Made by a program: the position numbers and the translations under genes. Below, in pieces: positions 53,760 to 59,938 of a stretch of 59,938 nt of DNA (position 1 is its first letter; the number at the start of each line of letters is the position of its first letter). Origin of the DNA: Actinomyces sp. ZJ308 (GTDB lineage Bacteria > Actinomycetota > Actinomycetes > Actinomycetales > Actinomycetaceae). The stretch is taken from NCBI RefSeq assembly GCF_011752065.1, contig NZ_JAAIJY010000021.1, positions 1 through 59,938 on the forward strand, read 5' to 3'. A model generated the notes under the pieces. That model was not told the origin of the DNA. It ran no database searches and was given only the letters and a program-made list of their open reading frames with translations.

Positions 53760-54797
53760 TCAAAGGTTCTTCGTGAACCGGTGGTGCCGTTCGGGATAAG
53801 GACCGGGCTGCTGTGAGCGTCGCCCGCGGGCGGTGACCTGGTCGTCGACCCAGCGCTCCCACTGCGTGGCGTGCAACCGCTCGCCCACGCTCAGGGGTGC
53901 GGTCACGCCTGCGTCAATGAGATCGTCCAGGATCATGAGAGACGACTCGGGAACCGGGGTCTCCCAGGGGACGAGCTTCCACGGTCCGTCCGGGCCCAGA
54001 AGGAGGAGTGAGCGGTTGAGATCGTGCAGGTCGTTGAAGCGCTCGTTCTCGCCGCCCTCGGAGTACCAGTACCAGCGTGTCAGCCGGAACGACTCCCACA
54101 CCTGGGTCCAGCTCTGATAGCGCTCCCGTAGCGCACGATCCAGCAGTGCCAGCGTGTCCCACGCCTCCGCCTGCGTCAGCCAGCCCAGTGCGGTGCCGTA
54201 CCGGGTCAGCATGGCTGCGCGGACCATGTCCCAGGCCGCGAAGTCCACGTCCCGGATGCCCCGGTCGTTGTTGCGCATCCGCTCCAGGCGCCACAGCGTC
54301 TCGGCCGCGTCCTGAGAGGACTCGGCTGCACCTCGAAGCTCGTAGCGCTCTGCCTCCGCCAGAGAGGTGTTGGTCCACCGGGCGCGTTCTTCGTCGAAGT
54401 CGCTGCGGTGGCCGAACATGATCAGCTGGAAGATCTGGGTGAGAAGACCGATGCGGGAGTGCACTCCCCAGTCTCGGGCGAGCATCTCCCGTTCAGATTC
54501 GGGGTCCGAGGAATCGAGACGGTCCCACGGATCCTGGTGGCACAGGGCGTACGGCGCCGAGATCGCCGCGAGTCGTTCGTACGGGCCGGGGGAGAACGAG
54601 GCGGGATCGGAGCTCATGATCGGCTGGTGCTGCTTGGTGAGCTCATCCCAGGTGGACTCCTCGCCTTCATACGGCGACGATGCGGCTTCCTCCTGACGCC
54701 GCCGAAATTTTTGACGAATCACTCTGTATAATTCGGCGACACAAATTATTCCGAAGAATGCCAGAGCAATAATGAGCGGTGGGACCTGGGAGGACAT
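53760..54797 (-). CDS. DUF1266-like membrane-anchored protein
   Basis: 345 residues from the ATG at 54797, where a signal-anchor segment starts (residues 5-24: VPPLIIALAFFGIICVAELY). A basic stop-transfer follows (RQKFRRRQEE). The large C-terminal domain has DUF1266-like Trp-rich helices: LARDWGVHSRIGLLTQIFQL, FAAWDMVRAAMLTRYGTALG, WLTQAEAWDTLALLDRALRE and RYQSWTQVWESFRLTRWYWY. The function of DUF1266 is not established. No ribosome-binding site is clear, and the start could be 10 codons upstream. Confidence 0.65.
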   Translation of the reverse strand: MSSQVPPLIIALAFFGIICVAELYRVIRQKFRRRQEEAASSPYEGEESTWDELTKQHQPIMSSDPASFSPGPYERLAAISAPYALCHQDPWDRLDSSDPESEREMLARDWGVHSRIGLLTQIFQLIMFGHRSDFDEERARWTNTSLAEAERYELRGAAESSQDAAETLWRLERMRNNDRGIRDVDFAAWDMVRAAMLTRYGTALGWLTQAEAWDTLALLDRALRERYQSWTQVWESFRLTRWYWYSEGGENERFNDLHDLNRSLLLLGPDGPWKLVPWETPVPESSLMILDDLIDAGVTAPLSVGERLHATQWERWVDDQVTARGRRSQQPGPYPERHHRFTKNL

Positions 54798-55522
54798 GAA
54801 GAGTATTGTGCAGCACGCTTGAGGCATAGTGCTAAACGCGGCGGCACGACTTGATAACACTTGGCAGTCGTGGGAAGTGCCATGTCTTAGGGATGAGACA
54901 GAAGGGGCCACTGAGATCGAGAGTGTTTTCTACCTCACCGGGTCCAGTACGCGTCCTGTGGATGGGTGCGACTGAACCGTAAATTGGCTGCCACCTCCTT
55001 GAAAGGGTCTTTCGACGTCGTCGATGGTTCCGTTGAGATCGCTCAGTGCAAGGAGCCGGCCGTCTTAGCCGGCTCCTGGGCTGATCCGCACATTGCCAGT
55101 GCATGTCTCTGCCATGGCCATGCCTGCAGGCTCGGCCGGTGCATAGGCGTACGACTGCTGTCGCATCATCAACATCCTCACCAGGACTCTCACAGTAAGG
55201 TACACCGGATCACAGTAACTGTGATTCCTGGGGAGGGCATCGTCTTCTATGCCAAGGGAACGATGATGGGCAGCGTATTTCCGGGATGGGATGAGCCGGG
55301 CCCGGATGGAAACGAGTCGCCCTGGTGTCTGGACGTCTTTCTGAGCGGTCTGGGAGAACGAGTCACTTCTCCGCGGCACGAATTCACTCTGAGAGCGACT
55401 CTCGATGATGGGATCTGCATACAGCCAGGCAGGAACGGAGTCAACGGCAGGGGAGTTGCCGGCCTCGGCCGAGGTGAGCGCGGAAGCGGCTTCTCAGGGT
55501 GAGGGTTTGTATAGCGATGCTG
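54798..55522. other. Long intergenic stretch between DUF1266 gene and tRNA-Leu
   Basis: 725 bp without a confident gene, AT-richer than the left part of the window. A plus-strand frame (54966-55502, 178 codons) and a minus-strand frame (55065-55379) overlap; neither shows a recognised family or a good start signal. The plus frame runs straight through a strong hairpin. Its second half (for example ESPWCLDVFLSGLGERVTSP) looks more protein-like, so it may be a decayed gene. Confidence 0.5.
55051..55077. terminator. Perfect hairpin in the intergenic stretch
   Basis: AGGAGCCGGC (55051-55060) and GCCGGCTCCT (55068-55077) with a 7-nt loop. There is no T-tract on either strand. Confidence 0.6.
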
Positions 55523-55607
55523 TGGTGCCCCCGGCGGGACTCGAACCCGCACGCCCGTAGGCAGCGACTTTTAAGGTCGCGGTGTCTACCGATTCCACCA
55601 CGGAGGC
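55523..55607 (-). tRNA. tRNA-Leu (TAA)
   Basis: Class II tRNA with a long variable arm. The acceptor stem pairs GCCTCCG with CGGGGGC. The anticodon stem GCGAC/GTCGC closes loop CTTAAAA (anticodon TAA). The T-arm GGTTCGAGTCCC is present, and CCA is encoded (complement of 55523-55525). Confidence 0.93.
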
Positions 55608-55610
55608 GAT

Positions 55611-56249
55611 GTGTCCCGATGTTCGAGTATCGGGCACGAGGTACAACTCCGCACCATCGACCCTAACAACCTGGCGGTCCTGCTGGACTTCCGGCGGAAG
55701 CTGGCCGCCGGTGATGGTGGGCAGGTGTGTACCGGCCCCAATGTAGCGCATCCAGCGGGCACCGAGGGGTCGGATGACTCAGGAGCCGATGCCGACGAGC
55801 CTGGGCCGTCTCGCGCGCCAGGTGCTGCCGAGCCACAAGGCGAGAACCTGCAACGCCGCGCTACTACTCTGGGCGACGACGCGGGGGAGCGGCAGCACGA
55901 TGAGAGTGGTACACCCGACACCGCACCTCACGCGCCTCGTGTCGTCAGTCGCATCACGCAGACGAGGTTCCGGCCCCTCACGCCTGAGCAGCGCCAGCAG
56001 GTGATCGACCTGTACCACGCTGGCGTTCCCGTCAAGGAGATCGTCCAGCAGACAGGTGTCAATCGCTCGACGGTCTATCGGCTGCGTGGGCAGGCCGGGC
56101 TGGAGCGCAACCACCGCTTCACCGACGACGACCGTGCCCAGGCAGCTCTCCTTTGCCAGCAGGGCCTGACTGTCGCCGAGATCGCCAAGCAGCTGGGCTT
56201 CAGCCGCATGACCATCGGGCGCTACCTGTCGGCTACTCGCCAGGGGTGA
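55611..56249 (+). CDS. Double helix-turn-helix protein (resolvase/transposase-type HTH)
   Basis: The open frame has 212 codons; the true start is uncertain because the frame opens 4 bp from tRNA-Leu and the first 110 residues look disordered. Two HTH units follow in tandem: LTPEQRQQVIDLYHAGVPVK with EIVQQTGVNRSTVYRLRG, and FTDDDRAQAALLCQQGLTVA with EIAKQLGFSRMTIGRYLSA. They resemble the DNA-binding C-terminus of serine recombinases and some transposases, without any catalytic domain. It may be a remnant of a mobile-element gene or a small regulator. Confidence 0.5.
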   Translation: MSRCSSIGHEVQLRTIDPNNLAVLLDFRRKLAAGDGGQVCTGPNVAHPAGTEGSDDSGADADEPGPSRAPGAAEPQGENLQRRATTLGDDAGERQHDESGTPDTAPHAPRVVSRITQTRFRPLTPEQRQQVIDLYHAGVPVKEIVQQTGVNRSTVYRLRGQAGLERNHRFTDDDRAQAALLCQQGLTVAEIAKQLGFSRMTIGRYLSATRQG

Positions 56250-56264
56250 CGGCAGCGGCGATGA

Positions 56265-56408
56265 GAACGGCACCTCCTCGTCGAAGCGCTTCACTGCCGT
56301 CTGGAGCGCCGACAGCCCTTGACACCGGCTGGCTTTGTCGATCCCTACGTCAAGCACACCGCCCAAGGCTCCAGCACGCACGGACGTGAGCTGGTGCAAG
56401 CCAACTAG
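56265..56408 (+). pseudogene. Short coding-like remnant after the double-HTH gene
   Basis: In the same frame as the HTH gene, after two stops (56247 and 56262), 47 codons read like protein (RLERRQPLTPAGFVDPYVKH, GSSTHGRELVQAN) to a TAG at 56406-56408. There is no start codon of its own. It may be the decayed C-terminus of the HTH protein or of another gene. Confidence 0.25.
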
Positions 56409-56415
56409 GCACGCC

Positions 56416-56457
56416 ACTGGCGGAACGTGTCAGCATTCCTTTACACGTTCCGCCAGT
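56416..56457. terminator. 15-bp perfect hairpin
   Basis: ACTGGCGGAACGTGT (56416-56430) and ACACGTTCCGCCAGT (56443-56457) with a 12-nt loop. It separates the plus-strand HTH gene from the minus-strand ATPase pseudogene. Confidence 0.7.
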
Positions 56458-56522
56458 ACCTTAAGCAACTAGTCGACAGGCTTCAGACAGGCAACATGGC
56501 GTTGGAGCGCGGGGGCTGAGCC

Positions 56523-57983
56523 TTACAGTTTGCATGCCGACGTGTCTTGCAGCGCCTTCAGTACCGTGATGAGGTTCTTGGTCGACTCTGCCAGCTCGTC
56601 GTCCGTATATGGATCGTTGAGTCTGTTTTCTGGATGGTGGATAGAGTTCCGAATGTAGTATGGAAGTGTTGCGTCCTCTGGATCATCATTTGGCTTATCG
56701 TCGCGATCCCATTTTTTAGCATATGACAGTCTGTGTGTATCATGTAGATAGGTGTTAAGTTTCCACTCGCTTTTACGTCTGGAGATCACCTGTATTTCAC
56801 CCCACAACTCATCATGGAACTCCACAGTCGGAATTCCAAAAGCAAAGTAGGTGATCTCGCCCAGAGAAGGCTCTTGGTTGGCGAGGATCCCAAGCTCGTC
56901 CGAGTACTGAATTGAAGGTACGTTATCTTCGCGCGAGAAGATGAGCAGTCTGTGCTTTGTTGGACTGTATGAGCGCAGCATATAAGGAGAGTGTGTAATG
57001 AGGAACAGTTGCTCCTCATCCGAAATTCTTGTCAGTGCTTCTCCGAGCTGAATCTGCGCACGAGGGTGAAGCCAGGTTTCAGGCTCATCGAGGAGGAGCG
57101 TGAGGGGTGCATGCTCTTTCGTTTTGTGCTGCATATTCGAGTATACCTGAATCAGCGCTAGCGTGACGGCGCGCTGCATCCCCGTGCCTTTGTCGCATAG
57201 CGGGGTTTCGTAGTTGCCATCCGTGACGAGCAGTTGGCCACCCTTGATGAAGGTTGCAGCATCAGGAAGATTGAAGTCGAGCCGGACTTTTGCTGAGCCG
57301 TATTGCTCCTGTACAAGGCGTTCAACCTGGCTGGTGACATCTGCAGTCAGAGATGAGAGCGAGTCCTCCCCATCTGAGAATGTTTCTGTATGGGCTTTCT
57401 GAAATTACTTCCATCCTTTGGTGTCTTGAAATTCTTGTGAGATCGCAGCGATGAGTCTCCCAAGGGTTTTGGTAGAACCGAAATCGACGATATCAGAGGT
57501 GGAGGTGTCGGCGAGAACTGGTACGATATCAACTAACGACTTAAACAGTGCGTCAATGCCGAGGGGATTCTCGAACTGCTGCGTCTCAGGGTTCCAAAAG
57601 GGGACTTTCTTCCCGTCGAGCTTCACTTTCTTGCCGTTCTGTTCAATTTCCTCTATTTTTGGTGAGCGCCGCATTCTGAAATACGGTTCGGTTTGATCGG
57701 CAAGCAAGTAGTTCTTAAACTTGGAGTATTTTTTGTCTTCAACAATCTGAGGTAAATCATTCCCGGCAATAATGGCCTCCACTGAGAAGTCCTCGCTGGT
57801 AGCCTTGTTCTGTAATGCTGACGTATCGCGAGTTCCTTCGGCGAGATACCGTAGAGCGTCGACAATAGTGGACTTTCCGCAGTTATTATCGCCAACGATA
57901 TAGTTGATCCCTTTGGAAAAGGTGATCTGATGCTCGCCTTTGAAAGACTTGAAGTTGGTGATGGTTAGGGATTTGAAATACAT
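56523..57983 (-). pseudogene. AAA/ABC-type ATPase (OLD/RecF-like) interrupted by one stop codon
   Basis: Reads as one frame of 487 codons, with a single internal TAA at 57405-57407 (after FQDTKGWK). The N-terminal part (57983-57408) has MYFKSLTITNFKSFKGEHQI and Walker A VGDNNCGKSTIVDALRYL. After the stop the same frame continues (FQKAHTETFSDGEDSL) to a signature-like CDKGTGMQRAVTLALIQVYS, Walker B TLLLDEPETWLHPRAQIQLG and LFLITHSPYMLRSY. No TOPRIM domain follows. Relatives occur in phage-defence loci and in DNA repair. The lower-GC codon use suggests transfer. The stop may be a true mutation or a sequencing error. Confidence 0.8.
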
Positions 57984-58254
57984 AATGGTTCCTCATGGTG
58001 TGTCTGTCGCAGCCATTGCGACAGCGCGCCCGAGTGGGGCGCCTTCACGATAGCCCGTCGCACGATGAGTGAGTCAGCTTGTGGGGTTCCTGCGTCGTTG
58101 CAGTTTGGTAACGGTGCAAGTTGCTGAGCCTCTTGCTATTGCTGGTGTACGCTCACACTATCTTAGTGGTAGCTTATCAGGTCCAATAAATAATATGGTA
58201 TCCTAATTACATGTTGGCTAACGCCAAAATATCGCGACGTGAGGTGTATGTTAC
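57984..58254. other. AT-rich intergenic region
   Basis: About 270 bp between two minus-strand genes. The stretch 58140-58225 is markedly AT-rich (AATAAATAATATGG) and probably holds the ATPase promoter. No RNA gene or repeat was recognised. Confidence 0.5.
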
Positions 58255-58710
58255 CTACACCGCCTGCAACTTACTCTCAACGATCGTTACACGACTCGCA
58301 AGCTGATCATGCTGGGTGGTGAGTAGCTTAATCGCACCCTGGGCGCGGAGCGATTCTTCGCTTTGCGCTTCGATATCTTTGCTCAGCGAGTCGATCCGCT
58401 TGGTGACCTCTTGGTGGTTGCGGTCAATCTTCTCTTCTAGCGCTGCGAAGCGGGTGTCGATCTCATTGAACTGCTGGCCAATGGCATCGAAGCGTGCTTC
58501 CATACCGTCACGCATTTCCTCCACATCGCCCCGAAGCCCCTTCATCTCATACTCGAGCTTGTCAAGGCGGCTCTCCATACTGTCTAAACGTCCATCTACT
58601 TTGTCGAGACGCTTGTCTATCTTGTCGAAGCGCTCAGCGCTCCGCTCTTCCATGGCATTGAAATTAGTGGTTAGTAGCTCTTGTATGCGTTGAAAATCGT
58701 TATCCGTCAT
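58255..58710 (-). CDS. Coiled-coil protein with heptad-type repeats
   Basis: 151 residues from the ATG at 58710. Almost the whole chain is a predicted coiled coil with 7-residue periodicity (ERFDKIDKRLDKVDGRLDSM, ESRLDKLEYEMKGLRGDVEE, FDAIGQQFNEIDTRFAALEE). There is no membrane segment or enzyme motif. Similar short coiled-coil proteins are common on plasmids and islands. TTAAAT lies 6 nt before the ATG on the minus strand, so it may be leaderless. A longer reading to 58758 adds residues without support. Confidence 0.65.
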   Translation of the reverse strand: MTDNDFQRIQELLTTNFNAMEERSAERFDKIDKRLDKVDGRLDSMESRLDKLEYEMKGLRGDVEEMRDGMEARFDAIGQQFNEIDTRFAALEEKIDRNHQEVTKRIDSLSKDIEAQSEESLRAQGAIKLLTTQHDQLASRVTIVESKLQAV

Positions 58711-58919
58711 ACTTCTATTTAAGCATGGCAGTGTGTCAGTGTAAAGCGAGATATGCATCGAGGGTGAGGTGTAGGTGTGCCGTCTGCTTTCGACATATAG
58801 AGCGGCTAGAAACCCTCTAGATGGTCTAGAAATGGGTGGCGAGCAGAACGGCGAACACTGCCAACGTATTCGAGTGCCACAACCTCTACTGATTCTGGCT
58901 TTTAATGACGAGCCTTGAA

Positions 58920-59180
58920 CTATTCGACATCCGACCAGTCGAGCTCGGCCTTATACTTATATAAAAACCGGCGTGTCTGCTCGTCATCGGCGACAGTTTC
59001 GTCATCGAATCGACTGTCAGCCCACGAGGTTTTTCCGATGCGTCGGATATGGAGCTCGCCATCGGAAATGGTGTAGATGCACTCCTCGCGGAAGTTATTG
59101 CCTTCGTAGTAGGTTTTCCGGCTGAAGCCGTCGTTCTGGTCGAGCAGCTGCTGGCGCACCGTTGCGGTCAGTCTTTTCAT
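58920..59180 (-). CDS. Small hypothetical protein (86 residues)
   Basis: 86 residues, charged, with alternating beta-like segments (NFREECIYTISDGELHIRRI) and an acidic end (KYKAELDWSDVE). The ATG at 59180 has GGGAG 10 bp upstream, inside the end of the preceding gene. Only 5 bp separate it from the zinc-ribbon gene's stop, so the two form an operon. No family is recognised. Confidence 0.6.
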   Translation of the reverse strand: MKRLTATVRQQLLDQNDGFSRKTYYEGNNFREECIYTISDGELHIRRIGKTSWADSRFDDETVADDEQTRRFLYKYKAELDWSDVE

Positions 59181-59185
59181 GGTGC

Positions 59186-59476
59186 TTATGCTCCCATCGT
59201 GTGTGCGTCCCGAGGATGTGAAGGCTTATGATTGCTATCACAGTCTGATAGGTGGACGCAACGCCAACGTCTTGCATAATTTTTCCACTTGGAGGAATGT
59301 GGGCTCTTGTACTTCCCACACCCACATTCCGCACATCGCGCGTACACCGTCATACTCGGTGCGAGGCGTTGGCGCTTACGCAGGGCGTGCTGTGTGATGG
59401 CGTGCCCACAGATGCACAATGGCTCCTCGGCCAGACACTGCGGTGGTGGTGTGACCCGCGTCTTCTTGCCAAGCAC
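59186..59476 (-). CDS. Small zinc-ribbon-like protein (96 residues)
   Basis: GTG start at 59476 with GGGAG 4 bp upstream (complement of 59481-59485). A metal-site-like pattern is visible: PLCICGHAITQHAL, then VYARCAECGCGKYKSP, that is CxCGH, H, and CxxCxC. Such CxCGHxxxxH..CxxCxC proteins are found in actinobacteria and their phages. The rest is basic (SSKWKNYARRWRC). Function unknown; nucleic-acid binding is plausible. It is followed by the 86-residue gene after 5 bp. Confidence 0.5.
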   Translation of the reverse strand: MLGKKTRVTPPPQCLAEEPLCICGHAITQHALRKRQRLAPSMTVYARCAECGCGKYKSPHSSKWKNYARRWRCVHLSDCDSNHKPSHPRDAHTMGA

Positions 59477-59556
59477 AACACTCCCGTCGCCGAGCTGGAC
59501 TGGAGTGCGTGGTGTTTCTCGGACAGGGGGAGTTTTTCTTCCCGTGAGTCGATAGG

Positions 59557-59862
59557 ATGGAGACCATGCCAGCAGCGAAATACTCAGAGGAGTTCAAGGC
59601 CCAGGTCGTGCGTGAGGTCATTGAGAAGGACCGCACGATCGCCTCGGTGGCGGCCTCGTATGATCTTGTGGCCCAGACGGTGGGTAACTGGGTCGCAAAG
59701 TACAGAAAAGATCATGCTACCGATCAGGACCGCAAAAAGGCCTCCGAGTCAGCCGAGATCGCGAAGCTGAGAGCGGAAAACAGGGAGCTGCGTCAGGAGA
59801 ACGAGTTCCTGAAAAAGCGGCGGCCTTCGTGTGTCCTGAACGGAAGGGAGCTGTGGGTGTAG
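59557..59862 (+). pseudogene. IS3-family transposase OrfA, frameshifted and cut by the window end
   Basis: 101 codons. The HTH_Tnp_1 domain reads KYSEEFKAQVVREVIEKDRT, IASVAASYDLVAQTVGNWVA and KYRKDHA, followed by a leucine-zipper-like helix (AEIAKLRAENRELRQENEFL). Usual OrfA proteins continue KKAAAFF; here AAAAAG (about 59811) shifts the frame to KKRRPSC. This is where IS3 elements have a slippery A-run for OrfAB fusion. Even in the other frame the text is only FVCPERKGAVGVVL before a stop, and no OrfB follows in the last 80 bp, so the element is probably defective. The ATG at 59566 is an alternative start. Confidence 0.65.
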
Positions 59863-59938
59863 TTCTGTAGCTTCTGGATGGTGTTGCGTAGATGATGAGG
59901 GTTGTGGCCCCTCGAAGTCGTTGTGCGGATGATGGCTT

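Noticed and set aside
55523..55607. tRNA-Leu 3' end as an attachment site for the right-hand island
   Set aside because: The tRNA is on the minus strand, so its 3' end faces away from the island, and no duplicate of the 3' end was noticed within the window.

Overview
The window is high-GC DNA from an actinobacterium, most likely Actinomycetaceae (Actinomyces). The case rests on gene content: a tlyA-nadK-recN-steA-steB-murJ chain, a sufR-sufB-sufD-sufC-sufS-sufU-sufT operon, the actinobacterial families DUF3043, DUF3052, DUF3060 and DUF3145, a homodimeric E1 pyruvate dehydrogenase and an aspartase. The species call is inference; no alignment was run.

Layout. 1-180: end of an rRNA operon (5S rRNA and terminator). 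0.4-13.8 kb: a tightly packed plus-strand operon, mostly with 1-4 bp start/stop overlaps, for a TPR protein, HAD phosphatase, TlyA, NAD kinase, RecN, the SteA/SteB envelope pair, a MraY-like membrane protein, MurJ, a GT4 glycosyltransferase and a Nudix hydrolase. 14.4-21.2 kb: the SUF iron-sulfur operon with its repressor. 21.4-24.3 kb: small accessory genes, including a TetR-DUF488 fusion facing a VOC gene across two palindromic operators, and a MerR regulator. 24.5-28.4 kb: a polyamine-type membrane cassette (DUF4178, SpeD-like, DUF4178, DUF350, membrane-anchored SpeE-like). 28.4-43.3 kb: housekeeping genes (zinc metallopeptidase, pyrD, aldo/keto reductase, M20 peptidase, glycerate kinase, LacI regulator with a degenerate GH13 protein, dgt, dnaG, tRNA-Asn, def). 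43.3-53.7 kb: DUF3145, fabF, acpP and a PucR regulator, aspA, a DUF3060 lipoprotein, aceE, DUF3052, tRNA-Val and a YdeI-like protein. 53.8-59.9 kb: a lower-GC accessory region around tRNA-Leu with a DUF1266 protein, a double-HTH gene, an ATPase broken by one in-frame stop, a coiled-coil protein, a two-gene small-protein operon and an IS3-type orfA at the right edge.

The most interesting features are the SpeD/SpeE/DUF4178/DUF350 cassette, with its duplicated leaderless-type promoter, a possible 27-codon coupled leader ORF and an identical GGGGGGVGK tail on two different proteins; the TetR-DUF488 fusion; the degenerate GH13 protein beside a LacI regulator; and the ATPase pseudogene. A recurring pattern is a TANNNT box 6-7 nt before the start codon of at least eleven genes, as expected for leaderless mRNAs. 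No CRISPR array, prophage structural genes or complete integrase was seen.
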